DNA of 64,000 nt from CAWCTD01 sp963798455. GTDB taxonomy: Bacteria > Acidobacteriota > Terriglobia > Bryobacterales > Bryobacteraceae. Under the pieces are notes generated by a model that was not told the DNA's origin, made no database searches, and saw only the letters and a program-made list of their open reading frames with translations. The position numbers and the translations under genes are program-made. Numbering within the stretch: the stretch's first letter is position 1; each line of letters starts with the position of its first letter. The stretch is from the NCBI GenBank assembly GCA_963798455.1, contig CAWCTD010000003.1:124001-188000 (forward strand), given 5' to 3'. Below, in pieces: positions 1-8,440 of this stretch.

Positions 1-78
1 CCTCTGGCGGCTTCTGGTGCTGTACATAATTGGATGTCCAGCTACCGGCATTGGAACTGTCGTGACGCAAGAATTTAC
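1..78. repeat. 78-bp direct repeat, copy 1
   Basis: The first 78 bases of the window recur with only a few differences at 3486-3563. This copy lies upstream of the dehydrogenase gene that starts at 151; the other lies upstream of the leftward gene starting at 3433. It may extend off the left edge of the window. No protein could be recognised in it. Confidence 0.85.
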
Positions 79-150
79 AGGGTGTTCTCAGAACTGCTAT
101 TTTTAGGAAGTCGCCGAAAGCGCGACCGATGCAGACAGAAGGAGAAGATT

Positions 151-1233
151 ATGGCCGATAAACCGGTATCTCGAAGGTCGTTCATGGCAACCGCGGCTGC
201 AGCTCCGGCGGCGCCCGTCCTGATTGCCTCGGACAGAATCGCGATATTCGATCCGCCACCCACAAGCATAAAGATCTTGTGTACGCGCGTCGGACAAAGA
301 GCCGCCTTCACGCCGGCGGAGATCGAACAGCTCAAGGCCGGGGGCAGGAACAACGTGGAAATCTTCATGCCCACCACCGACGAGGAAATGAACCGGCTGC
401 TGCCCGAGTGCGACGTCGTTTTCGGCCAGCTCAATGCGGCCACGCTGGCGAAGGCGAAGAACTTGAGGTGGGTGCAGAACCTGGAAGCCGGACTGGAAAG
501 GGAGATGTTCCCAGAGCTGGTCGCCCATCCTTGCGTGATGACCAACATGGCCCGGGTTTACGCGCCGGCCCTCGGGGAGACGGCCATAGCGCTGCTGTTG
601 TCCCTGACGCGCGGGATCCAGAGATACTACGTTCCGCTGTTCGAGAAGAAGGAGTGGAAGCCCGACCGGAATCTGGTGGAGATCCAGGGCAAGACCATGG
701 GCGTCGTAGCCTTGGGCGGCCTGGGGTCAGCCACGGCTAAGATCGCACACTACGGCTTTGACATGAAGATCCTGGCCATAGATGCCAAACCCATGGCCAA
801 ACCGCCCTTCGTCGACACGCTGCGCGAGCCGGGGTGGCTCATGGAGATGGTCCCGCAGGTGGACGTACTGGTCTGCGCTTGCCCCCTTACACCAGTGAGC
901 CGGGGGATGATCAGTGATCAGGTGTTCCGGGCCATGAAGAAAACGGCGTACTTCATCAACATCTCCCGCGGGCCGCTGTTCGACGAGAACGCGCTTGCCT
1001 CCGCCCTGAAGGAAGGCCGGATCGCCGGCGCCGGATCAGACCCGGGGCCCGTCGAGCCCTATCCACCCACGGGTGTTCTGTGGAGCTGCCCGAACATGCT
1101 GTTCACGCAGCACACCGGTGGATTTTCGCCGGAACGCCAGATCCGTCACATGGCGCTGCTCGCCGACAACGTCCGCCGTTACGCCAACGGCTTGCCGCTG
1201 ATGAACGTGGTGGACAAAGCACGCGGTTACTAG
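151..1233 (+). CDS. Tat-exported D-2-hydroxyacid dehydrogenase family protein
   Basis: Predicted NAD(P)-dependent D-isomer-specific 2-hydroxyacid dehydrogenase, 360 aa. The start at 151 is preferred over upstream in-frame starts because it has an AGGAGAAG ribosome site and opens a twin-arginine signal (RRSFM at residues 8-12, then an Ala-rich stretch), so the enzyme should act outside the cytoplasm, which is unusual for this family. The Rossmann nucleotide loop GGLGSAT is near residues 189-195, the substrate-binding Arg lies in NISRGP (about 271-276), an acidic residue in PVEPYP, and the catalytic His in TQHTGG (His321). The substrate cannot be told from sequence. It stands alone, with a palindromic repeat right after the stop. 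Confidence 0.85.
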   Translation: MADKPVSRRSFMATAAAAPAAPVLIASDRIAIFDPPPTSIKILCTRVGQRAAFTPAEIEQLKAGGRNNVEIFMPTTDEEMNRLLPECDVVFGQLNAATLAKAKNLRWVQNLEAGLEREMFPELVAHPCVMTNMARVYAPALGETAIALLLSLTRGIQRYYVPLFEKKEWKPDRNLVEIQGKTMGVVALGGLGSATAKIAHYGFDMKILAIDAKPMAKPPFVDTLREPGWLMEMVPQVDVLVCACPLTPVSRGMISDQVFRAMKKTAYFINISRGPLFDENALASALKEGRIAGAGSDPGPVEPYPPTGVLWSCPNMLFTQHTGGFSPERQIRHMALLADNVRRYANGLPLMNVVDKARGY

Positions 1234-1234
1234 C

Positions 1235-1266
1235 ATTTCGGTGACAGGCTACGAAATCACCGAAAT
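1235..1266. repeat. Palindromic repeat (TTTCGG-GACAGG family), copy 1
   Basis: A perfect 10-bp inverted repeat, ATTTCGGTGA (1235-1244) and TCACCGAAAT (1257-1266), separated by 12 bases. The same unit occurs at 3614-3645 and 8441-8472, and a longer relative at 17846-17937. It sits between two convergent genes (dehydrogenase ending 1233, DinB ending 1271), where it could form a terminator-like hairpin on both transcripts. Confidence 0.85.
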
Positions 1267-1270
1267 TGCA

Positions 1271-1756
1271 TCAGACCGCCTGGAGAACCGCCTTGATTTT
1301 GGCCAGATGGTGCCAGCTATGCCTGAGCGCGTGGTCCTCGATGAGGAATTGCGCCGTGAGCGGAGCGTCTGCGTTCAGCGAGACGGGCGCCGCCCGGTCG
1401 AGCTGTTCGTCCGTGAACGCGCGCACCGCCTCCGCGGCGGTCTGGGCGTTGCTGCGGAGGAGATCGATGGTTTCCTGCCTCCCGGCCGCGGCATGGTCGT
1501 GCGCGTGTTTCGCGTTCATCTCAGCCACGGCGCCCCATGTCACCCCCACCACGGGATTCCCTGAGGCGATCTCCGTGGCCAGGTGGATCTCGATTGGGTA
1601 GACGCTCGCCACGTGGTGAATGATCACGCCGACCTGACGGCCGTCGGACGGCACCACCGTGTGCCACTGGGCATCGGACAGCCCCTGTGCGAATGCCGCG
1701 AGCGCGTCGGCGCCCTGCTCGATCCGCTGTGCAAGTAGTTTTGCTCTTGTGCTCAT
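1271..1756 (-). CDS. DinB/YfiT-like four-helix protein
   Basis: Protein of 161 aa matching the DinB-like fold (DUF664/DinB_2), a four-helix bundle that often binds a divalent metal with three His. Candidate ligands are seen in the HH of IIHHVA, and in DHALRHSWHH near the C-terminus. Members include damage-inducible proteins and thiol-dependent transferases; the role here is unknown. The ATG at 1756 is chosen over the TTG seven codons upstream because AGGAAGG lies just before it. Convergent with the dehydrogenase gene. Confidence 0.75.
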   Translation of the reverse strand: MSTRAKLLAQRIEQGADALAAFAQGLSDAQWHTVVPSDGRQVGVIIHHVASVYPIEIHLATEIASGNPVVGVTWGAVAEMNAKHAHDHAAAGRQETIDLLRSNAQTAAEAVRAFTDEQLDRAAPVSLNADAPLTAQFLIEDHALRHSWHHLAKIKAVLQAV

Positions 1757-1829
1757 CGTGTCCTTCCTGCTCCTCAACCTGTCGAGTCACTCCGTCTTCG
1801 GAAGCCCGAACACATGTCCTCGCCGCCGC

Positions 1830-2989
1830 TCAGTCGCTCCTCGCCGGCGCGCGCCCGAACCAGCGCTGGACGCGGCTGGTGCCGAAATGGACCTTCTCCG
1901 CGACCAGCGCCTCGGATGGCTCCTGGAAGGTGCCCGTGGGTTTTGGGCCGCTCAGAAAGTTCACGTCAACGCGCCCGACCCGCCCGTAGCCGAACTCCAC
2001 ATAGCAAGAGCCAGCCCCGTTGTAAGCCTCGGGTGACGGCCCTCCCCGGAACTGCGCGATGATCGCGGCCGCGACCACCCGCGCGGCGCCTTCAGCGAAG
2101 ACACCCGCCTTGGGCGTGCCCACCCCGTTCACGTCGCCCACCGCGTAGACACCGGGAAACTTCGTTTCCAGCGTCTTCTTGTCTACCGGCACCCAGCCAA
2201 AGGCATCGACGGCAAGCCCGGACTCGACCACAACCGCCGGCACGCGATGCACCGGCACGCCCAGAAACAGCTCGTACGGCATTTCGGTTCCGTCGGTCAG
2301 CACGGCCACCTTCCGGCCCGGGTCGAGCGCCTGCACCAGGTTGTCCTTCACGAATCGGATGCCGCGCTCCGCGAAGGCGGCGAGAATCGCCTGCGAGGTG
2401 TCGGGTGACGGGGGAATAGGCGTGCCGAAGGGCATGACTACCGAGATCTCGGTCGCCTTACGCCGCCCGCGGGCGGTGAGATAATCGTGCAGCAGCAGCG
2501 CCGTCTCGCTGGGAGCGGGAGGACACTTGAAGGACTTCCCCGTCACGCCGACGATGGCCGGGCCCCGCTCGAACCGGGGGAGCACGTCGCGCAGTGCGAA
2601 GGCCGCCTCCACCGTGTAGAACTCGTGGCCGCCTTCCACCAGCCCCGGGGTGGCCGCCGGATCCAGGTCGGCGCCCAGCGCCACCACCAGGACGTTCTGC
2701 CTCGAACGTTCCATCATCGGTCACCACGCGCCGGGCGAACGGGTCGATGGATCGCACCATGGACCGGCGAAATCGCACGCCCGGTTTGACAATGTCGCGG
2801 TAGGGATGACGGACGTTGGCCGGCATCTGCCGTCCGAACATCACGTCGAGTTTCGAGAAGCCCAGGACAAACGTATCGCCCTTGTCGATGAGCACGACGT
2901 TCGATCGCATCGCCGAAAGCGTCCGAAAGAATCGTCGTCAGCTCGAGGCCCCCGAAGCCGGCCCCGAGCACGACCACGCGTGATCGCAT
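1830..2989 (-). pseudogene. FAD/NAD(P)-dependent oxidoreductase (NDH-2/SQR-like), two frameshifts
   Basis: Flavoprotein related to type II NADH dehydrogenases and sulfide:quinone oxidoreductases. The N-terminus has the FAD loop VVVLGAGFGGLE (frame 1, 2989 to about 2903), the middle part with VVLIDKGDTF is in a second frame (about 2902-2698), and the rest, with VLVVALGAD and the second FAD motif GVYAVGDVNG, in a third (2697-1830). Both frame changes are single-base insertions where coding GAACGTC stands instead of GACGTC (2896-2902 and 2691-2697). Restoring GACGTC gives DAIDVVLIDK and FEADVLVVAL, both as expected for the family. So this is either a sequence error or a very recent lesion: the rest of the gene shows no decay. 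Confidence 0.8.
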
Positions 2990-3031
2990 GACCAGTATCC
3001 CTACCGCGACTCAACCATGTCCCGACCGGGA

Positions 3032-3433
3032 CTACTTCCACTCCCAGAGCTTGGAGTGCGTATTTCCCTCGGAGTCGGCATCGAACTCGAACACGGTTGC
3101 GCCCCCGTTGAGCCGGGCCAGTTTCTGCGAGGCGGTGGTGTAATAGATCGCACCGCGAAAGCTGACTGCGCCGCCACCCACGAACTTGCCCACTCCCCCG
3201 CCTTTCCACGTGGCTACTTCGCCGTCGTGCGTCATCACCACGCCTTGGCCTTCTCCATACATGCTGCCGTCGGGCCTGCTTACCGACCAGTAGGTCCCGA
3301 TCTCCATGGTGTCGACACCCAGCATTCTCCCCGTCGACTCGAATGCGACCTCCACCTTGAAGCCGCCGTCAACGGACAATACGCGTCTTCCGGTCCGCTT
3401 GCCTCGCAGTTCTCCGAGTTGTTCTCCGAGCAT
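3032..3433 (-). CDS. Conserved hypothetical protein, single-domain beta-rich
   Basis: A 133-aa cytoplasmic-looking protein without signal peptide, beginning MLGEQLGE, Gly-rich in the middle (WKGGGVGKFVGGGA) and ending KLWEWK. I recognise it as a family of conserved bacterial proteins of unknown function with the opening LGE-x-xG-x-x-x-G-x-x-TGRRVL, but no activity is known to me. The start at 3433 is chosen because upstream in-frame sequence runs into the 78-bp repeat and is not protein-like; AGAGAGAG precedes it. Confidence 0.6.
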   Translation of the reverse strand: MLGEQLGELRGKRTGRRVLSVDGGFKVEVAFESTGRMLGVDTMEIGTYWSVSRPDGSMYGEGQGVVMTHDGEVATWKGGGVGKFVGGGAVSFRGAIYYTTASQKLARLNGGATVFEFDADSEGNTHSKLWEWK

Positions 3434-3485
3434 GAGTTGTCTCTCTCTGAAATTTGGGTTCCCAGCTTGCCTGCTGGCCGCCGGC

Positions 3486-3563
3486 CCTCTGGCGGCTTCT
3501 GGTGCTGTACACAATTGGATGTCCAGTTCCCGGCATTGGAACTGTCGTGACGCAAGAATTTAC
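3486..3563. repeat. 78-bp direct repeat, copy 2
   Basis: Nearly identical to positions 1-78. It lies about 50 bp upstream of the leftward gene starting at 3433, in the opposite orientation relative to that gene compared with copy 1 and the dehydrogenase gene. Confidence 0.85.
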
Positions 3564-3612
3564 GTGGGCGTATGGCGCTGAGGGTATGGACCGCCCTCGC
3601 TCTCACTTCTGG

Positions 3613-4004
3613 TATTTCGGTGACAGGCTACGAAATCACCGAATTTACCGGAATTGCGGCCTCCGCAAGGATGCTCAGACGATCCGCCGGCACGTCGCGG
3701 CTTCGATCACGTTGGCGCGGAGTTCACCCCAGGTTTCCGCCTGGGTGAAGATCGGGTATCCCAACGCCTTCGCGCGCGCACCGCGTGTGGAGAATCCGCA
3801 TGCGGCCAACACGCTCCTACGCGCTCGCGTAGAACCGCTCGGCGGCGGCCGAATATCAAGAGACGCAGGCTGCTGACCCGCCGAAGCGGCCGCGACGATC
3901 CATCAAACCGGGATCGTTCGTCCTCCTGATCGTTGGCAAGTGATGAGGCGAGCGCCTCTGTTTGCCGCCGCCTCGCGGCATCGCCGCCTTCCGGCAACGC
4001 ATGC
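3613..4004. repeat. ~390-bp dispersed repeat, copy A (palindrome + HicB remnant)
   Basis: Matches 8439-8855 along almost its whole length, apart from a central block that differs (copy B has about 60 bases not in A). It starts with the palindrome at 3614-3645 (TCACCGAATT has one mismatch), then carries a remnant of a HicB-like antitoxin gene on the minus strand, and ends near the stop of the leftward YVTN gene. With copy B it brackets the YVTN/TonB pair. Confidence 0.8.
3675..3803 (-). pseudogene. HicB-like antitoxin, 3' remnant (copy A)
   Basis: Read leftward from about 3803 to the TGA at 3675-3677, this gives GYPIFTQAETWGELRANVIE, the conserved middle/C-terminal part of HicB-like antitoxin proteins. 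The N-terminal beta strands are missing, so it is a fragment. The homologous fragment in copy B (8502-8630) reads FTQAETWDELRANVIE. No HicA toxin is seen beside it. Confidence 0.5.
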
Positions 4005-4031
4005 CAGAGGACAGACCAACTTCATCGCGGG

Positions 4032-5006
4032 TCACCGTACCTCATAAATGAGAACCTGTGCACGCTGTCCGCCCCGGTGCGGGACAGCAACGAGGAGTCT
4101 TCCCCATTCCGGCACGAAGAACCCCGTCCGGGCGCCAGCAGCGGTCGGAAGATGGGCGATGCGGTTATAGTGATCTGGATCCTGCTGTTCAAAGACATCC
4201 ACGTAGCCCTGGCCTCCGATCACGTAGACCCGACCCTTAGCAGCATCGTAAAACATGTCATCCGTATCGCCCACAATCTCGACAGAGGCCGTCTGCCGGT
4301 CGGCGCCAGTGTCGAAGACAAGCATCCGCGCCGGCGTGCGGCAGCCGATCAGCAATCGGTGGTGCGCTTCATCGAGTGCCATCGGGTAGTTTTTCAGCGC
4401 AGATGCGACAGGCCAGCGGCCTGACACGGCGTCCTTCACGAGGTCCAAAACCTGAATCTCTTGCTTATCCGGGACGTTCACAAAGGCGCGGGTTCCGCCC
4501 TTTTCCAGTTGAAATGATTCCGGGTGCCCATCGAGAGCAATCTCGCCGGTTTTCTTTCCGTTGGAATCCAGAAATGCCAGCGCGCCGTCCCCATAGCCTA
4601 CGACGACAAGCTGCTTGCGGGCGTCATAACGAATGTTGTCGGCGTCCGCGGAGAACTTCACGGTGTCGAGCAGTTGAAACGTCCCGCCATCGAACACTTT
4701 GGTCGCGCCGTCGCTGGCGCACGCCACGAACAGCCGGTTCCTCGAGGGATCGTAGTACAAGCCCTGCGGTTCGGCCAGATTGGGTATGCTGTGGACGCGC
4801 TTTCCCGACTCCACGTCCAACACCTCGACGGTGTGGTTCCCGAGCGCGGCCATGAACAGCCGCTGACCCTTTACGTCAGCGCTGAAATGATCGATTCGTC
4901 CGTTGACGCCCGGAAGGTCGATCCGGCCCTTCAACACCAACGCGGACGACTGTTGTCCCTGCAGGACGCCTCCGCAAAGAATCAGCGCTGCTATGGCGTG
5001 CTTCAC
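4032..5006 (-). CDS. Secreted YVTN/YncE-like beta-propeller protein
   Basis: A 324-aa protein with a short signal peptide (residues 1 to about 18) followed by repeats typical of a seven-bladed propeller: RLFMAALGNHTVEVLD, RLFVACASDGATKVFD, LVVVGYGDGALAFLD, GRVYVIGGQGYVDVFE. Such proteins are periplasmic or surface-bound and bind ligands or partners; a reaction is not predicted. The start is GTG at 5006. A TATACT hexamer lies six bases upstream of it (5013-5018), so the transcript may be leaderless. Divergent from the TonB-like gene with only 84 bp between starts; both proteins probably serve at the cell envelope. A broken relative lies at 8294-8440. Confidence 0.8.
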   Translation of the reverse strand: MKHAIAALILCGGVLQGQQSSALVLKGRIDLPGVNGRIDHFSADVKGQRLFMAALGNHTVEVLDVESGKRVHSIPNLAEPQGLYYDPSRNRLFVACASDGATKVFDGGTFQLLDTVKFSADADNIRYDARKQLVVVGYGDGALAFLDSNGKKTGEIALDGHPESFQLEKGGTRAFVNVPDKQEIQVLDLVKDAVSGRWPVASALKNYPMALDEAHHRLLIGCRTPARMLVFDTGADRQTASVEIVGDTDDMFYDAAKGRVYVIGGQGYVDVFEQQDPDHYNRIAHLPTAAGARTGFFVPEWGRLLVAVPHRGGQRAQVLIYEVR

Positions 5007-5039
5007 AATTCGAGTATAAGCATCATCTCCATGGTGCCG

Positions 5040-5045
5040 TAAAAT
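5040..5045 (+). promoter_or_regulatory. Possible -10 element of the TonB-like gene
   Basis: TAAAAT lies 45 bases before the chosen start at 5091 in the 84-bp divergent region. No good -35 hexamer is seen at 16-18 bases upstream, so support is weak. Confidence 0.25.
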
Positions 5046-5090
5046 GAATCGAGGGAAGTGCGGGGCCGTTTGCTTCGAGGGAATCCCGTC

Positions 5091-8042
5091 GTGCTAAAGC
5101 TCATCTGCGGCTTCTTCTTGATCTCGGCTGCGGCTTTCGCCCAGACGGCGTCCTTGCGCGGTCAGGTAACTGACGAAACCGGCGCAATCATCCCTGGAGC
5201 CAAGGTCGAGTTGAGCGGGCCGTCGGGGCCGGTTAGGACCACCAGAAGCAACGGCGATGGCTCGTACAGCTTCTCCGGTGTGCCGCCTGGCGATTACACC
5301 GTGGAGGCCTCCGCACCGGACATGGCGCTCCCGGAGCCTGCGAAAATCTCTCTGCGACAGGGCGTTCAGACGCTTGACCTAGAGCTGAGAGTGGCCGCTA
5401 CCGCACAGAATGTAACCGTGCAGGACCGGATGGGACCAGCGATAAGCACCGACCCCTCCAGCAACGCCAGCGCCCTAGTGCTGCGCGAGACCGAACTTGG
5501 AGCACTCGCCGATAACCCCGACGACCTCGCGGCCGATCTCCGGGCCCTTGCCGGTCCCTCGGCGGGTCCCGGCGGCGGCGCAATCTACATCGACGGCTTT
5601 AGCGGAGGCCAGCTTCCATCGAAGGAATCCATTCGCGAGATTCGAATCAACCAGAACCCGTTCTCGCCAGAGTACGACAAACTCGGTTTGGGCCGTATCG
5701 AAATCTTCACCAAGCCTGGATCCGACAAGTTCAGAGGACTGGGCTACTACAACTTCAGCGACGCTTTCTGGAGCTCGCGCAACCCCTATGCCGCCCGCAA
5801 GGCGCCGTTCCTATTGAAGGAATACGGCGGCAGCTTGAGTGGCCCCATCAACAAGAAGGGTTCCTTCTTCCTCGACGTCCGCCGTGATTCGATCGACAAC
5901 GGCGCGATCATCAACGGGACCACGCTTGACCCGGTGACGCTCGCTATCATCAATCCCTACACGGACGTTTTTCGAGTTCCGCAGCGCCGGATCACGATCA
6001 GCCCGCGCCTGGACTATCAGCTCAGCGCCAACCACACCCTCACGGCGCGTTATCAGTTTATGCGCGCCGATGTGCGCGACTCCGGTATCGGCAGCTTCAA
6101 CCTGATCTCGCGCGGCTACCATGCTCAGAGCAATAGCCAGACCGCGCAGATAACGGAGACTGCGGCTCTTGGCGCGAGTGTCGTCAACGAAACGCGCTTC
6201 CAGTTCTTCCGCGTCGAGGGCTCCGAGATCGCAAACAGTTCCGGAGCCGCCATCCAGGTTCTGGGGGCTTTCAACGGTGGCGGCGCGCAGGTCGGCCGCT
6301 CGTACGACACCCAGGACAACTATGAGCTGCAGAACTACACTTCCGTGGTGCGAGGCGCGCATACTTGGCGCTTCGGGGCCCGGTTGCGCGGCCAAACGGT
6401 GGACGACATCTCGCGCCAGAATTTCGGTGGAACTTTTACATTCGGCGGCGGAGTGGCGCCACAACTGGACGTCAATAATCAGCCGCTCTTTGATTCCGCT
6501 GGACAGCCGGTACTGGGTCCTGTTACGTCAATCGAACGGTATCGCCGGACCCTGCTGTTCCAACAACTCGGATGGCCGGCCGCGCAGATCCGTGCGTTGG
6601 GAGGCGGCGCCACGCAGTTCAGCATGAACGCCGGCACGCCAGCGATCTCTGCCACCCAGGCCGATGTCGGCGCGTTCATCGGTGACGATTGGCGTGCGCG
6701 GCCGAATCTGTCGTTGAGCCTCGGCCTGCGCTACGAAACGCAGACCAATGTCCACGACTGGCGCGATTTTGCCCCACGCTTCGGTCTCGCCTGGGCGCTG
6801 GGCGGAAAGGGCGGCAAGCTCCGGCCGAAAAGCGTCATCCGCGCCGGTTTCGGCATCTTCTACGATCGTTTTGCTCTCGCGAACAGGCTGGCCGCCCTGC
6901 GGTATAACGGCGTTATCCAGCAGCAGTACGTCACGACCGATCCGGACTTCTTCCCGGCTATCCCGCCGCTATCGGCTCTGGCGGGACTTCAGTCCGCGCA
7001 GACGAGTCAGAAGATCAGTGCCACGCTCCGCGGGCCGTATGTCATGCAGTCCGCGCTTGGTTTCGAGCGCCAGTTGTTGTTCGACACGACGCTGGCGGTC
7101 ACATTTGCGAATACGCACGGGCTGCACGTGCTGCGCTCGCGGGACATCAACGCGCCCCTGCCGGGAACATACAATTCGTTGGCGCCGGGGAGCGGAGTGT
7201 TTCCGTTCGGATCGGCAGGCCCGATTTTCCTGATGGAATCGTCCGGCCTGTTTAACCAGAGCCAGGTCATCACGAACGTCAATTCTCGTGTGAACCAGCG
7301 CATTTCGCTGTTCGGCTCCTACGTTTACAACCGCGCCCGGAGCAACGCGGACAGCTTGAACACGTTCCCGGCGAATCCGTACAACTTCTCGGGAGAGTAC
7401 GGTGCCGCTTCTGCCGATATCCGCAATCGAGCGACGATAGGCGGCTCCCTCGAGACGAAGTGGGGAATTCGGCTCGACCCAATGCTAGTGGCGGAATCGG
7501 GCCCTCCGTTCGACATCACTGTCGGTCGCGATCTCTATGGGACCACGCTTTTCAACGCCCGGCCTGGCATCGCGACCGACCCGAACCGCCCCGGCCTCAT
7601 CCGGACCAGGTACGGCTTGCTCGATCCCGATCCGGCGCCGGATGAGTTTATCCTGCCGCGAAACTACGGTCGCGGTCCGGGATCGGTGATGTTCAATCTG
7701 CGGCTGAGCAAAACCTTCGCATTCGGGTGGGGCGAAGGGCAGGATGCCCCGTCCAACATTCCGGGTGGCGGCCCTCAGCGCCGGGACAACACCGGCGTCT
7801 TCACCACAGGTGGCTCTCAGAGCGCGCCTGCGCGGACAAAACGGCGGTACAACATCATCATCTCGATGTCGATCCGCAACGTACTCAACCACACCAACCC
7901 GGGACCGATCATCGGGGACATTACCTCGCCGCTGTTCGGCCAAGCGAACCAGCCGGCCGGCTCCAGCAACCCGGGCGGCACGGGTTTCTCCGAAGCCGCG
8001 AACAACCGGCGTCTGGAACTGCAGACGCGGTTCACATTCTGA
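5091..8042 (+). CDS. Oar-like TonB-dependent outer-membrane protein with carboxypeptidase-regulatory domain
   Basis: Large outer-membrane protein, 983 aa from the GTG at 5091, which is preferred over the GTG at 5058 because GAGGGA sits six bases before it and it leaves a clean signal peptide (about residues 1-18, ending AAAFAQ). Order: signal peptide; CarboxypepD_reg-like beta-sandwich (about 20-105, RGQVTDETGAIIPGA); plug-like region (IYIDGFSG, about 175-230); then a long beta-barrel with aromatic-rich strands such as YYNFSDAFW and the closing strand ending in LQTRFTF, a typical C-terminal Phe. This architecture is greatly expanded in Solibacter-type acidobacteria and is thought to take up or bind large substrates. 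No TonB box could be picked out with confidence. Its divergent neighbour is a propeller protein. Confidence 0.85.
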   Translation: MLKLICGFFLISAAAFAQTASLRGQVTDETGAIIPGAKVELSGPSGPVRTTRSNGDGSYSFSGVPPGDYTVEASAPDMALPEPAKISLRQGVQTLDLELRVAATAQNVTVQDRMGPAISTDPSSNASALVLRETELGALADNPDDLAADLRALAGPSAGPGGGAIYIDGFSGGQLPSKESIREIRINQNPFSPEYDKLGLGRIEIFTKPGSDKFRGLGYYNFSDAFWSSRNPYAARKAPFLLKEYGGSLSGPINKKGSFFLDVRRDSIDNGAIINGTTLDPVTLAIINPYTDVFRVPQRRITISPRLDYQLSANHTLTARYQFMRADVRDSGIGSFNLISRGYHAQSNSQTAQITETAALGASVVNETRFQFFRVEGSEIANSSGAAIQVLGAFNGGGAQVGRSYDTQDNYELQNYTSVVRGAHTWRFGARLRGQTVDDISRQNFGGTFTFGGGVAPQLDVNNQPLFDSAGQPVLGPVTSIERYRRTLLFQQLGWPAAQIRALGGGATQFSMNAGTPAISATQADVGAFIGDDWRARPNLSLSLGLRYETQTNVHDWRDFAPRFGLAWALGGKGGKLRPKSVIRAGFGIFYDRFALANRLAALRYNGVIQQQYVTTDPDFFPAIPPLSALAGLQSAQTSQKISATLRGPYVMQSALGFERQLLFDTTLAVTFANTHGLHVLRSRDINAPLPGTYNSLAPGSGVFPFGSAGPIFLMESSGLFNQSQVITNVNSRVNQRISLFGSYVYNRARSNADSLNTFPANPYNFSGEYGAASADIRNRATIGGSLETKWGIRLDPMLVAESGPPFDITVGRDLYGTTLFNARPGIATDPNRPGLIRTRYGLLDPDPAPDEFILPRNYGRGPGSVMFNLRLSKTFAFGWGEGQDAPSNIPGGGPQRRDNTGVFTTGGSQSAPARTKRRYNIIISMSIRNVLNHTNPGPIIGDITSPLFGQANQPAGSSNPGGTGFSEAANNRRLELQTRFTF

Positions 8043-8097
8043 GGCCCCGGGGTTCATTGAATCGTGGGCGTGTCGGTGACTCGGACACTATCCCAGC

Positions 8098-8227
8098 GAA
8101 GCTGTGAAGAAATGCCGCACAGGGTGAATGCCCGTGCCACGATGGGCTGCAAGGTGTTGATGTGGCACAGGCGTTCAGCCTGTGCGGTTCACCACCACCG
8201 GGCAGCCCCGCATGTCTTCACAGCTTC
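8098..8227. repeat. 130-bp nested inverted repeat
   Basis: Perfect 13-nt arms GAAGCTGTGAAGA (8098-8110) and TCTTCACAGCTTC (8215-8227) enclose a second perfect palindrome, GCACAGGC (8165-8172) and GCCTGTGC (8178-8185). The inner unit resembles short palindromes scattered in acidobacterial genomes. It starts 55 bp after the TonB-like gene and could act as its terminator or be a small non-autonomous repeat element. Confidence 0.65.
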
Positions 8228-8258
8228 AGCGCCTCACGGCGTCTCCCCCCTGCCTGCC

Positions 8259-8298
8259 CGTGGTTAACCTATCCTGACCCGCTGGTTCTCCCTTCCTT
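8259..8298. repeat. 40-bp dispersed repeat, copy 1
   Basis: Starts CGTGGTTAACCTATCCTGAC and matches 13857-13896 at most positions. It directly precedes the YVTN gene fragment. Function unknown. Confidence 0.55.
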
Positions 8299-8440
8299 CT
8301 GTTCATCGGCTGCCGCAACGAGCCCAGGATGGTGGTAATGGATGCGGCCACGGGCAAGGTGATTAGCAGCTTCCCCATTGGCGCCAACGTCGACTATGCG
8401 GCTTTTGATCCCTCATCCCGTCTGATCTTCTTTTCGTGTC
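8294..8440 (+). pseudogene. YVTN beta-propeller gene fragment
   Basis: About 45 codons of an open frame reading LFIGCRNEPRMVVMDAATGK then ISSFPIGANVDYAAFDPSSR, an unmistakable propeller blade. Both ends are cut: a 40-bp repeat at the left and the palindrome of repeat copy B, starting at 8441, at the right. The fragment has the same orientation as the TonB-like gene, so an original TonB-YVTN arrangement was probably broken by repeat insertion. Confidence 0.6.

Noticed and set aside
75..548. Minus-strand open frames across the dehydrogenase gene
   Set aside because: Shadow frames caused by high GC; no family resemblance, while the + strand shows a full enzyme.
4473..4479. GACGTTC in the YVTN gene and GAACGTC at 7274, 11124, 28856, 33164, 35038, 50274
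   Set aside because: All are in intact frames with family-consistent residues (e.g. VNVPD, TNVNS), so they are natural and show that the heptamer alone is not an error mark.
7485..8057. Minus-strand 190-codon frame at the end of the TonB-like gene
   Set aside because: Arg-rich shadow of the beta-barrel coding strand.
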